Shown: positions 1-8,548 of the stretch, in pieces
Position numbering within the stretch: position 1 is the first letter of the stretch
How the letters are laid out: each line of letters opens with the position of its first letter
Program-made: the position numbers and the translations under genes
Notes under the pieces: generated by a model
The model's database searches: none
What the model saw: only the letters and a program-made list of their open reading frames with translations
What the model was told of the DNA's origin: nothing
Source of the DNA: Gammaproteobacteria bacterium
Lineage (GTDB): Bacteria > Pseudomonadota > Gammaproteobacteria > Xanthomonadales > Xanthomonadaceae
Reading direction: 5' to 3'
DNA: 13,172 nucleotides
NCBI GenBank assembly: GCA_030431185.1
Contig: JAUIJO010000068.1
Location: 1 to 13,172 of the forward strand

Positions 1-2
1 AT

Positions 3-764
<762 letters not shown>

Positions 765-789
765 AGCCATGGACGCCTGCATGGGCATC

Positions 790-827
790 GTCGCGTCGAC
801 CGCCGGACACGTCCGGCACGACGCGAC
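790..827 (+). terminator. Strong hairpin after the acyl-CoA dehydrogenase gene
   Basis: GTCGCGTCG (790-798) pairs with CGACGCGAC (819-827), and inside it GCCGGA (802-807) pairs with TCCGGC (812-817) around a CACG loop, with a small 3/1 internal bulge. It starts 26 bp after the stop codon. No T-run follows, so it may be an mRNA 3'-end stabiliser or part of a Rho-dependent end rather than a classical intrinsic terminator. The pairing is seen directly; the role is inferred from position. Confidence 0.4.
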
Positions 828-924
828 CATGCGCGTGCGTATCGACGTGGGCGGCGCCGACATCAGTTCGCGTTCACGTCACGTGGCGTGCAATAGCCCC
901 GTCCCCCACCCCTGAAACCCGAAT

Positions 925-946
925 GGCCTGCGCGAGAGCGCGGGCC
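925..946 (+). promoter_or_regulatory. GAGA-tetraloop hairpin in the glutamate dehydrogenase leader
   Basis: GGCCTGCGC (925-933) pairs with GCGCGGGCC (938-946), giving nine pairs with one T-G wobble, closed by the GNRA-type loop GAGA (934-937). It ends 25 nt before the start codon of the glutamate dehydrogenase gene. The gene has no recognisable Shine-Dalgarno sequence between this stem and its ATG. Such a stable element so near the start could affect ribosome access or mRNA stability; that is inference. A CACGTCACGTG near-palindrome (875-885) and a weak CAATAG -10-like box (891-896) lie upstream, but I cannot define a convincing promoter. Confidence 0.4.
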
Positions 947-954
947 TCACTGCA

Positions 955-975
955 ATGGACACCCCGTTTCCATGA
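955..975 (+). other. Possible six-codon upstream ORF overlapping the gdh start
   Basis: ATG at 955 opens a tiny frame encoding MDTPFP, whose TGA (973-975) overlaps the glutamate dehydrogenase ATG (972-974) as ATGA. This is the geometry of translational coupling. It begins 8 nt after the tetraloop hairpin and has no clear Shine-Dalgarno sequence of its own. It could be a chance ATG; a frame this short carries no coding evidence. Confidence 0.2.
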
Positions 976-3900
976 GCACCGCCGACAAAGCGAAGAAGAA
1001 GACCTCCCCCGGGAACCCGGCCAAACCCCGCGTGGGCAGGCACGTCGCCCCCTCCGCGGCGCGCGTCGCCGCTGGCGGCGAACTGGTCGACAGCGTGTCG
1101 CTCGCGCCGATCATCGCGCAGATGCGCAAGCGCCTCCCCAAGGCCCGCCATGCAGAAGCCGAGGCTTTCGCGCGTGCCTTCTACCAGCGGATGGAGGACG
1201 ACGAGCTGCCGATGCATTCGGCCGAGGGCTGGGCGGCCCTGGCCTGTGACTTCTTCGAGTTCGCCCGTTCGCGGAAGCCGCGGCAGGCATCGATCCGCCT
1301 GTTCAACCCGACCCTCGCGAAGCAGGGCTGGGAGTCGCCCCACACCGTGCTGCAGATCGCCAACGACGACATGCCGTTCCTGGTGGACTCGGTGACGATG
1401 CGCCTGGCGGAACTGGGCATAGGCGTCCACGTGCTGGGGCACCCGGTGGTCGAGTTCAAGCGCGATCGCAGCGGCAAGCTGCTGGCGGTCGGCGAGGGGA
1501 CCGGCGAGTCGCTGATGCACCTGGAGATCGACCGGCAGTCGGCCGACACCATCCCCATGGTCGAGCAGGCCATCGCCTCCGTGCTGGCCGACGTGCGTGC
1601 GATCGTCGACGACTGGCGCAAGATGCGCGACAAGATGGTCGAGATTGCCGACGGGTTCTCCGACCGGGTCGCCCCGATCGACGCCGCCGGGCGGCAGGAA
1701 GCACAGGCCTTCCTGCACTGGGCCGCCAACAACCATTTCACCCTGCTGGGCTACCGCGAATACGAGGTCGTCAAGCAGAAGGGCGTTGAAGTCCTGCGCG
1801 CGGTCAAGGAAAGTGGGCTGGGCCTGCTGCGCGAGGCCGACGTCGGCAAGCCGCGCCTGCTGACCTCGCTCGCCGCGCACTATATGCCGCAGTCGGGTGC
1901 CGTCGATGCGCTGATCCTCACCAAGACCAACGCCCGCGCCACGGTCCACCGCCCCGGTTACATGGATTACATCGGCGTGCTGGGTTTCGACGACCAGGGC
2001 AAGCCGGTGAAGGAACAGCGCTTCCTCGGCCTGTACACGTCCAGCGCCTATACCAGCCGTCCGTGGGACATTCCCCTGGTGCGCGAGCGCCATGAGTACG
2101 TGATGGCGCACTCCGGCCTCGCGCCGGACAGCCACAACGGCAAGGCCCTGCGGCACATCCTCGAGACGCTCCCGCGCGACGAGCTGTTCCAGTCCAGCGG
2201 TCCGGAACTGCTGCACACGTCGATGGCGATCCTGGGGCTGCAGGAACGCGTGCGCAGCAAGTTGTTCCTGCGCCGCGACCGGTACGGCCGTTACTTCTCC
2301 GGCCTGGCCTACATCCCGCGCGACCGCTTCAACACCGAGGTGCGCCACCGCATCGAGGCGATGCTCAAGCGCATGCTGCACGGCGAGCACATCGACACCA
2401 ACGTGATGCTGAGCGAGTCGCCCCTGGCCCAGTTGCACATGATCGTGCGGCCGAAGTCGGGCGACGCGATCCAGATCGACCATGCCGCGATCGAGGCCGA
2501 GCTGGCCCGCATCGTGCGCAACTGGCAGGACGACCTGCGCGACGCGCTCGTGCGCCGGCATGGCGAGAAGAAGGGCCTGCAACTGGGCAACAGCTATGGC
2601 AAGGCACTGCCGGCCGGTTACATCGAGCACTCCGGCGTCGACGCCGCGATCAACGATGTCGAGCATCTCGCCGGCCTGCGCGGCCCCGACGACCTGAGCC
2701 TCAGCCTGTATCGCTCGCATCCGGGCGAGGGCGGACTGCGCTTCAAGTTCTATCGCCAGTTCGACGACATCCCGCTCTCGGACGCGTTGCCGATGATGGA
2801 GAACATGGGCCTGCGCGTCATCGCCGAGCACCCCTTCCGCATCGTGCCCGAGACCGGCGAGACGCCGCTCTACATCCAGGACTTCGAGGTCGAGACCACG
2901 GGCGGCGACATCGACGTCAGTGGCCTCGACGAGGCCTTCGAGGAAGCCTTCGGCCAGATCTGGCGCGGCAATGCCGAGAACGACGGCTTCAATCGGCTGA
3001 TCCTCGCGGCTGGCCTGTCCTGGCGCCAGGTCGCGATGCTGCGCGCCTACTGCAAGTACCTGCTGCAGGTGGGCGTGCCGTTCTCGCAGAGCTACGTCGA
3101 GCAGACCTTCACCCGCTATCCCCTGCTGGCCCGCCTGATGGTGGAGTTGTTCGAGGCGCGCTTCGATCCCAACACCGGCAACGAGAGCAAGGCCGAGATC
3201 AAGGCCGGCATGGCGCGCCTGAAGGCGCAGCTAGAGGGCCTGGCGCAGGGCGACGCGGCGACGCTCGCGAGCCTCGAACCTGTGGTCGATGCGCGTCAAG
3301 GCAAGCGCGATGCCCAGGTGGAGGCCACGCGCAAGGCGCTGCTCGCGCTGCTCGACCGCGTGTCCAGCCTCGACGAGGACCGGATCCTCCGCAGCTACAT
3401 GGGCGTGATCGAGGCGACCCTGCGTACCAGCTACTACCAGTCGGGCGCCGGCGGCGCCGAGAAGGGCTACGTCAGCTACAAGTTCGATTCGGCCGAGGTG
3501 CCGGACCTGCCCAAGCCGCGTCCCTACCGCGAGATCTTCGTCTGCGGACCACGCGTGGAGGGCATCCACCTGCGCTTCGGACCGGTGGCGCGTGGCGGCC
3601 TGCGCTGGTCCGACCGACGCGAGGACTTCCGCACCGAGGTGCTGGGCCTGGTCAAGGCGCAGATGGTCAAGAACACCGTGATCGTCCCGGTCGGCTCCAA
3701 GGGCGGCTTCATCAGCAAGCGGCCCCCGGAAGGCGGCGATCGCGACGCGGTATGGGCCGAGGGCGTGGCGTGCTACCGCATGTTCATCAATGGCCTGCTG
3801 GACATCACCGACAACCTGGTCGAGGGCAAGGTCGTGCCGCCGGTCGACGTGGTCCGCCACGACCAGGACGATCCCTACCTGGTGGTCGCGGCCGACAAGG

Positions 3901-5996
3901 GCACCGCGACGTTCTCCGACATCGCCAACGGCATCGCCCGGGAGCATGGCTACTGGCTCGACGATGCGTTCGCCTCGGGTGGCTCGGTGGGCTACGACCA
4001 CAAGGGCATGGGCATCACCGCCAAGGGCGCATGGGAGTCGGTCAAGCGGCATTTCCGGGCGATGGGTCGCGACAGCCAGAAGCAGGACTTCACCGCCGTC
4101 GGCATCGGCGACATGTCCGGCGACGTGTTCGGCAATGGCATGCTGCTCAGCAAGCACATCCGCCTGGTCGCCGCGTTCGACCACCGCCACATCTTCATCG
4201 ATCCCGACCCGGACGCCGCGGCGACGTTCAAGGAACGCAAGCGGATGTTCAAGCTGCCGCGTTCGAGCTGGGCCGATTACGACGCCTCGCTGATCAGCAA
4301 GGGCGGCGGGGTGTTCCCGCGCACGGCGAAATCGATCGCGATCTCCCGCGAAGCCCGCGAGGCGCTCGGCATCGACGAGGCGGTCGAGGCGATGAGCCCG
4401 AACGCGCTGATGAGCGCGATCCTGCGTGCCCCGGTGGACCTGCTGTGGAACGGCGGCATCGGCACCTACGTGAAGGCCGCGAGCGAGGCCCAGGCCGACG
4501 TCGGCGACCGCGCCAACAACGCGTTGCGGGTCAATGGACGGGAACTGCGCTGCAAGGTGGTGGGCGAAGGCGGCAACCTGGGCCTGACCCAACTGGGCCG
4601 CATCGAGGCCGCCCTGCATGGCGTCCTGCTTAACACCGACTTCATCGACAACTCGGCCGGCGTCGACACCTCCGACCACGAAGTCAACATCAAGATCCTG
4701 CTCAATGGCCAGGTGCAGGCCGGGAAGCTGACCGTCCCCGCGCGCAACAAACTGCTGGCGGCCATGACGGACGAGGTCGAGGCACTGGTGCTCGTCGACA
4801 ACTATCGCCAGAACCAGGCCATCAGCCTGATGGAACGCATGAGCGTGCCACGCCTGGGTTCCAAGCAGCATTTCATCCGCACGCTCGAATCGCAGGGCCT
4901 GCTGGATCGCCAGATCGAGTTCCTCCCCAGCGACGCGGAGATCTCCGAGCGTAAATCGCGCGGACAGGGGCTGACGCGGCCGGAGCTGTCGGTGCTGCTG
5001 TCGTATGCCAAGCTGGTGATCTACCAGCAACTGCTCGACTCCGACATCCCGGAGGATCCCTACCTGTCGAAGGAGCTGGTTCGTTACTTCCCGCAGCCCT
5101 TGCAGGACAAGTACGCCAAGGGCATGCAGCAGCACCGCCTGAAGCGCGAGATCATCGCCACGGCGGTGACCAACTCGATGGTCAACCGGATGGGCGCGAC
5201 GTTCACCCTGCGCATGCAGGAGGACACCGGTCGCAGCGCCGCCGAAGTGGCCAAGGCATACAGCATCGCCCGCGAGGCCATCGATGCGCGCGGCCTTTGG
5301 GCGCAGATCGACGCCGTCGACGGCAAGGTCGCCGAGTCGGTGCAGATCGATGCCCTGCAGGTCATCTGGCACCTGATGCGCAGCATGTCGCGCTGGTTGC
5401 TGTCGCGCCCCGGGGCGATCCCGGAGATCACCGATGCGATGGCCCGTTACGGCGATGGCCTCGAGGCCGTGCGCAAGGCCTTGCCCGAATCGATGTCGGA
5501 GGTGCGTCGGGAGGGTTTCGAGCAGCGCCAGGCCGAATGGCGGAAGAAGGGGTTCCCGGCCGCCCTGGCCGAGCAACTCGCCGCGCTGCCGCTGCTCGAG
5601 TTCGCCTGCGACATCGTCGAGATCGCGCATGCGCGGCGGATGCCGCCGGCAGAGGTCGCCAGCGCCTATTTCAGCCTGGGGGCGGCGTTGCACATGCCCT
5701 GGCTGTACGAGCAGATCGACGCGCTGGAGGTGGACGGTCGCTGGCAGGCACTCGCGCGGGGCGCGCTTCGCGACGAACTGGGGATCCAGCAGCGCGCCCT
5801 GGTCGGCCAGATACTGTCGACGGGCGGCAAGAAGACGGCGCGCGCCAAGGTCGAGGCGTGGTTGAACCGGGACGACGCTTCGCTGCGTTTCACCCAGGCG
5901 ATGCTGGCCGAACTGGTCAACCAGAAGTCGCTCGACTACCCGACCGTGTCGGTGGCGGTGCGGCGTCTCGCACAGGTCGCGGGTTCGGGCGCCTGA
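972..5996 (+). CDS. gdhB: NAD-dependent glutamate dehydrogenase, large (L-GDH180) type
   Basis: Oxidatively deaminates L-glutamate to 2-oxoglutarate and ammonium with NAD+, linking amino-acid catabolism to the TCA cycle in the cytoplasm. At 1674 residues it belongs to the 180-kDa class (about 1600 residues is usual), unrelated in size to the 450-residue enzymes. The N-terminal ~650 residues are regulatory (ACT-like regions in this family); the conserved block DDMPFLVDSV is at 132-141. The catalytic core holds GPVARGGLRW (870-879), QMVKNTVIVPVGSKGG (897-912, with Lys910 the likely active-site lysine), GEGGNLGLTQLGR (1198-1210) and NSAGVDTSDHEVNIKI (1227-1242). A helical C-terminal region follows. 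Residues 1-45 are basic and low in complexity and are probably a lineage-specific tail; the start is the first in-frame ATG but lacks a Shine-Dalgarno. The symbol follows the Pseudomonas aeruginosa homologue, which is arginine-activated; that regulation cannot be read here. Confidence 0.95.
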   Translation: MSTADKAKKKTSPGNPAKPRVGRHVAPSAARVAAGGELVDSVSLAPIIAQMRKRLPKARHAEAEAFARAFYQRMEDDELPMHSAEGWAALACDFFEFARSRKPRQASIRLFNPTLAKQGWESPHTVLQIANDDMPFLVDSVTMRLAELGIGVHVLGHPVVEFKRDRSGKLLAVGEGTGESLMHLEIDRQSADTIPMVEQAIASVLADVRAIVDDWRKMRDKMVEIADGFSDRVAPIDAAGRQEAQAFLHWAANNHFTLLGYREYEVVKQKGVEVLRAVKESGLGLLREADVGKPRLLTSLAAHYMPQSGAVDALILTKTNARATVHRPGYMDYIGVLGFDDQGKPVKEQRFLGLYTSSAYTSRPWDIPLVRERHEYVMAHSGLAPDSHNGKALRHILETLPRDELFQSSGPELLHTSMAILGLQERVRSKLFLRRDRYGRYFSGLAYIPRDRFNTEVRHRIEAMLKRMLHGEHIDTNVMLSESPLAQLHMIVRPKSGDAIQIDHAAIEAELARIVRNWQDDLRDALVRRHGEKKGLQLGNSYGKALPAGYIEHSGVDAAINDVEHLAGLRGPDDLSLSLYRSHPGEGGLRFKFYRQFDDIPLSDALPMMENMGLRVIAEHPFRIVPETGETPLYIQDFEVETTGGDIDVSGLDEAFEEAFGQIWRGNAENDGFNRLILAAGLSWRQVAMLRAYCKYLLQVGVPFSQSYVEQTFTRYPLLARLMVELFEARFDPNTGNESKAEIKAGMARLKAQLEGLAQGDAATLASLEPVVDARQGKRDAQVEATRKALLALLDRVSSLDEDRILRSYMGVIEATLRTSYYQSGAGGAEKGYVSYKFDSAEVPDLPKPRPYREIFVCGPRVEGIHLRFGPVARGGLRWSDRREDFRTEVLGLVKAQMVKNTVIVPVGSKGGFISKRPPEGGDRDAVWAEGVACYRMFINGLLDITDNLVEGKVVPPVDVVRHDQDDPYLVVAADKGTATFSDIANGIAREHGYWLDDAFASGGSVGYDHKGMGITAKGAWESVKRHFRAMGRDSQKQDFTAVGIGDMSGDVFGNGMLLSKHIRLVAAFDHRHIFIDPDPDAAATFKERKRMFKLPRSSWADYDASLISKGGGVFPRTAKSIAISREAREALGIDEAVEAMSPNALMSAILRAPVDLLWNGGIGTYVKAASEAQADVGDRANNALRVNGRELRCKVVGEGGNLGLTQLGRIEAALHGVLLNTDFIDNSAGVDTSDHEVNIKILLNGQVQAGKLTVPARNKLLAAMTDEVEALVLVDNYRQNQAISLMERMSVPRLGSKQHFIRTLESQGLLDRQIEFLPSDAEISERKSRGQGLTRPELSVLLSYAKLVIYQQLLDSDIPEDPYLSKELVRYFPQPLQDKYAKGMQQHRLKREIIATAVTNSMVNRMGATFTLRMQEDTGRSAAEVAKAYSIAREAIDARGLWAQIDAVDGKVAESVQIDALQVIWHLMRSMSRWLLSRPGAIPEITDAMARYGDGLEAVRKALPESMSEVRREGFEQRQAEWRKKGFPAALAEQLAALPLLEFACDIVEIAHARRMPPAEVASAYFSLGAALHMPWLYEQIDALEVDGRWQALARGALRDELGIQQRALVGQILSTGGKKTARAKVEAWLNRDDASLRFTQAMLAELVNQKSLDYPTVSVAVRRLAQVAGSGA

Positions 5997-6023
5997 GCGC
6001 CCGGGTGGCTGCGCTGGCGATCC

Positions 6024-6052
6024 GCGTGGACGGGCCTGGAGCCCGTCCACGC
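6024..6052 (+). terminator. 12-bp perfect hairpin after gdhB
   Basis: GCGTGGACGGGC (6024-6035) pairs perfectly with GCCCGTCCACGC (6041-6052) around the 5-nt loop CTGGA, 28 nt after the stop codon. A second, weaker stem follows directly: CCCGGGC (6052-6058) with GCCCGGG (6074-6080). There is no T-tract. Position and strength suggest the transcript end of gdhB, perhaps by a stem-only or Rho-assisted mechanism. Confidence 0.55.
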
Positions 6053-6080
6053 CCGGGCTCGGGCAGGCGGGGTGCCCGGG

Positions 6081-6111
6081 TTATGCTGGCGGTGCCCTCC
6101 AGGAGCCGACC
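6081..6111 (+). promoter_or_regulatory. Candidate -10 box and Shine-Dalgarno for nadK
   Basis: AGGAG at 6101-6105 lies 6 nt before the ATG at 6112 and fixes the NAD kinase start. About 15 nt upstream, TATGCT (6082-6087) could be a -10 element placed right after the gdhB hairpins, but no convincing -35 is visible. The ribosome site is secure; the promoter is a weak guess. Confidence 0.45.
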
Positions 6112-6885
6112 ATGACCGACTCGCCCCGCATCGCCTTCCTCGCCAGCCCGGCCGAGGATGCCCTCGAGGCGTTGGAACAATTGACCGCGCACCACGGCCA
6201 GCTCGACCCCGCGGAGGCCGACGTGCTGGTGGCGCTGGGTGGCGACGGCTTCATGCTGCAGACGCTGCACCGCTTCGGCGCGCTGGGGAAACCGGTCTAC
6301 GGGATGAAGCTCGGGTCGGTCGGCTTCATGATGAACCAGCACCGCGTCGACGGCCTGGTCGAACGCCTGCACGCGGCCGAGCCCTCGGTCCTGCGTCCAC
6401 TGGAGATGGTCGCCACCACCGAGTCCGGGGCGACGGTGGGTTCGCTGGCCTACAACGAGGTCTCGTTGCTGCGGCAGACCCGCCAGGCCGCGCACCTCGG
6501 CATCGAGCTCAATGGCCAGACCCGCCTGGACGAACTGATCAGCGACGGCGTCATGGTCGCGACCCCGGCCGGCAGCACCGCCTACAACTTCTCCGCGCAC
6601 GGCCCGATCCTGCCCCTGGGCGGCAAGGTCATCGCCCTGACGCCGATCGCCCCGTTCCGGCCCCGTCGCTGGCGCGGCGCGGTGTTGAAGGCCGACACCG
6701 AGGTGCGCTTCCGCGTGCTCGACCCCTACAAGCGCCCGGTCAGCGCCACGGCGGACTCCCACGAGGTCCGCGACGTGCTCGAAGTGACGATCCGCGAATC
6801 GCTCGACCGCACCGTCACCTTGTTGTTCGACCCCGAGCACAACCTCGAGGAACGCATGCTGGCCGAGCAGTTCACCAGCGGCTGA
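6112..6885 (+). CDS. nadK: NAD kinase
   Basis: Phosphorylates NAD+ to NADP+ in the cytoplasm and is the only known route to NADP(H) in most bacteria. The 257-residue product carries the family marks: GGDG at 43-46 with the catalytic Asp45, the NE pair at 115-116, and the glycine-rich block SDGVMVATPAGSTAYNFSA (144-162), which binds NAD and the phosphate donor. It is shorter than the E. coli enzyme (292 residues) because the N-terminal lobe before GGDG is reduced, as seen in alphaproteobacterial and xanthomonad forms; nothing essential is missing. The ATG is preceded by AGGAG at 6-nt spacing. It lies between gdhB (upstream, behind a hairpin) and the 5'-nucleotidase gene (60 bp downstream), so it may be transcribed with the latter. 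Confidence 0.95.
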   Translation: MTDSPRIAFLASPAEDALEALEQLTAHHGQLDPAEADVLVALGGDGFMLQTLHRFGALGKPVYGMKLGSVGFMMNQHRVDGLVERLHAAEPSVLRPLEMVATTESGATVGSLAYNEVSLLRQTRQAAHLGIELNGQTRLDELISDGVMVATPAGSTAYNFSAHGPILPLGGKVIALTPIAPFRPRRWRGAVLKADTEVRFRVLDPYKRPVSATADSHEVRDVLEVTIRESLDRTVTLLFDPEHNLEERMLAEQFTSG

Positions 6886-6945
6886 GCCCGGCGCCCGCCG
6901 CGGTGGATCTCAACATCCGAGACCGGGGCAGGGCACAATGGGCCC

Positions 6946-7857
6946 ATGCCAGACCGTGATGCCGACCCGCTGATCGTCGCGATTTCCTCGCGCACCCTGT
7001 TCAACCTCGAGGACAGCCATGCCCTGTTCGAGAGCCAGGGCATCGATGCCTACGCCGCGTTCCAGCGCGAGCACGAGGACGACCTGTTGACGCCTGGCAT
7101 CGCCTTCCCGCTGGTCAGGAAGCTGCTCGGCCTGAACGACGGCGCGCCCCCGGAGGCACCCCGGGTCGAGGTCATCCTGATATCGCGGAACTCGGCCGAT
7201 ACCGGCCTGCGGATCTTCAACTCGATCGCCCATCACGGCCTGGCGATCAAGCGCGCGGCCTTCAGCAACGGGGCCCCGCCGTTCCCCTACATCCGCCCCT
7301 TCGGGGCCGACCTGTTCCTGTCCACGCATGCCGAGGACGTGCGCAGCGCGCTGCTGGCCGGGGTGGCGGCGGCGACCCTGTTGCCGGCGCAGGCCCCGCA
7401 GGACCGTCACGAGCACCAGCTGCGCATCGCCTTCGACGGCGACGCGGTGATCTTCGGCGACGAGAGCGAACGCGTATCGCGCGAGGGCGGGCTGGCGGCC
7501 TTCACCGAACACGAGCGCGCGAAGGCCGGGGAGCCGCTCTCCGGCGGGCCGTTCCGCGGCTTCCTCGATGCGCTCCACCGCCTGCAGGCCGCGTTCCCGG
7601 TGGGGCAGGACTCGCCGATCCGCACCGCGCTGGTGACCGCCCGTTCCATCCCGGCCCACGAGCGCGTGATCCGCACGCTGAGGGAGTGGGGCATCCGGCT
7701 CGACGAGGCGCTGTTCCTGGGCGGTCGGGCCAAGGGGCCGTTCCTCGAAGCGTTCGGCGCCGACATCTTCTTCGACGACTCCGCCCACAACATCGAATCG
7801 GCACGCGGCCTGGTCGCGGCCGGCCATGTCCCGCACGGGGTCGCGAACACGGGTTGA
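6946..7857 (+). CDS. Cytosolic 5'-nucleotidase (PF06189-like, HAD-type)
   Basis: Predicted to hydrolyse nucleoside 5'-monophosphates to nucleosides and phosphate. The 303 residues resemble the bacterial relatives of cytosolic 5'-nucleotidase I. HAD-like residues are visible in order: the DxD pair in FDGDAVIFGDE (Asp164, Asp166), the hydroxyl residue in ALVTAR (Thr231), a lysine in GGRAKG (Lys263), and the acidic pair in FFDDSAHNIESA (Asp277, Asp278). The N-terminal part includes a conserved-looking SRNSADTGLRIFNSI segment (80-94). Substrate choice (AMP, IMP, GMP, NMN) cannot be decided. The start lies inside a 10-bp palindrome (6938-6947); a second ATG at 6938 is out of frame. The Shine-Dalgarno is poor (CAGGG, 12 nt away), while CACAAT sits 6 nt before the ATG, where a leaderless promoter's -10 would be. 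It converges on the DUF2939 gene with a 22-bp gap and no clear terminator between them. Confidence 0.85.
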   Translation: MPDRDADPLIVAISSRTLFNLEDSHALFESQGIDAYAAFQREHEDDLLTPGIAFPLVRKLLGLNDGAPPEAPRVEVILISRNSADTGLRIFNSIAHHGLAIKRAAFSNGAPPFPYIRPFGADLFLSTHAEDVRSALLAGVAAATLLPAQAPQDRHEHQLRIAFDGDAVIFGDESERVSREGGLAAFTEHERAKAGEPLSGGPFRGFLDALHRLQAAFPVGQDSPIRTALVTARSIPAHERVIRTLREWGIRLDEALFLGGRAKGPFLEAFGADIFFDDSAHNIESARGLVAAGHVPHGVANTG

Positions 7858-7879
7858 TGCGTCTGGACGGCGCCGGTAC

Positions 7880-8440
7880 TCAGGACGGGCCGGTGCCTTC
7901 GTCCAGTCGCAGGTCGATGTCGCTGATCTTCCAGCGCAGCCCGTGCCGCGTCATGGTCACGTCGATCTCCTCGCCCTCGGCGTCCACGAGGGTCGCCTTG
8001 AAGCTCGAGAGCGATTCGAAGCGGTAGCGTGCGTCCTCGAAGGGGTCGCGCGCCGGCACGTCCTTGTAGATGTCGTTGCGGGCCACGCTGTCCCGACTGG
8101 TGCGGTGCCAGAGGCTGCGGCCCTGCAACAGTGCGCCCACGCCGACCGGCGTGGCCATGGTCTCGATCGCGGCACCGCTGAGGTTGCTGGCGACGGACAG
8201 CGCGAAGGCGCCCAGCACGCTCTCGCGGACCTTCTCGCCCGCGCGGCGGGCCATGTAGTCGTCGGCCTGGGCCTTGAGGCTGCTGCGCACCGCCGGGAAG
8301 TCGACGTGGCGCGAAAGGGCGGCGCTGTCGTTCCTGTCGATCGCCGAGCGGATGCCCCTGACCGCCCAGAACGGACCGGCCGCCCACAGGGCCGACAGCA
8401 GGAGGACCAGGGCGATGCTTGCCGCGATTAACTTCTTCAT
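7880..8440 (-). CDS. DUF2939 family membrane-anchored protein
   Basis: A 186-residue protein of unknown function. Residues 4-22 form one hydrophobic segment after MKK, either an uncleaved signal anchor or a signal peptide without a good cleavage site, so the rest probably faces the periplasm. The following stretch AAGPFWAVRGIRSAIDRND and the motif VDFPAVRSSLKAQ (about 47-59) are typical of DUF2939 proteins, which are common in Xanthomonadaceae. The C-terminal half (about 110-186) looks beta-rich, with the strand-like segments FKATLVDAEGEEIDVTMTR and LRWKISDIDLRL. No catalytic motif is seen. The ATG at 8440 lacks a good Shine-Dalgarno; a TAAGCT box (8469-8474) about 29 nt upstream may be a -10. 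It is separated from the DUF4785-like gene by a strong hairpin and is probably its own transcription unit. Confidence 0.8.
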   Translation of the reverse strand: MKKLIAASIALVLLLSALWAAGPFWAVRGIRSAIDRNDSAALSRHVDFPAVRSSLKAQADDYMARRAGEKVRESVLGAFALSVASNLSGAAIETMATPVGVGALLQGRSLWHRTSRDSVARNDIYKDVPARDPFEDARYRFESLSSFKATLVDAEGEEIDVTMTRHGLRWKISDIDLRLDEGTGPS

Positions 8441-8474
8441 GTCGATGCCGTCGTTGGAGCCTGGCCCGAGCTTA

Positions 8475-8510
8475 CCCGCTGTCCCGCGCGCGTGGGCACG
8501 GGACAGCGGG
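8475..8510 (-). terminator. 12-bp perfect hairpin after the DUF4785-like gene
   Basis: CCCGCTGTCCCG (8475-8486) pairs perfectly with CGGGACAGCGGG (8499-8510) over a 12-nt loop, 38 nt past the stop codon at 8549. On the minus strand it is followed by TAAGCT, not a T-run. It likely ends the hydrolase/DUF4785 transcript and abuts the presumed promoter of the DUF2939 gene. Confidence 0.55.
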
Positions 8511-8548
8511 GACCGTGACGGCAGCCCGCGGGGGGCCGCTGGCCGGCG

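Noticed and set aside
3231..6050. A 939-codon open frame on the minus strand, opposite gdhB (and a 650-codon one at 879-2831).
   Set aside because: Both lie antisense to a gene with intact family motifs throughout. In DNA this GC-rich, strong third-position G/C bias removes stops from the opposite frame, and the translations are low-complexity His/Gln/Arg/Ala-rich text without recognisable domains.
7858..7879. A terminator between the convergent 5'-nucleotidase and DUF2939 genes.
   Set aside because: Only 22 bp are present, with a short GGCGCC palindrome and no stable stem or T-run.
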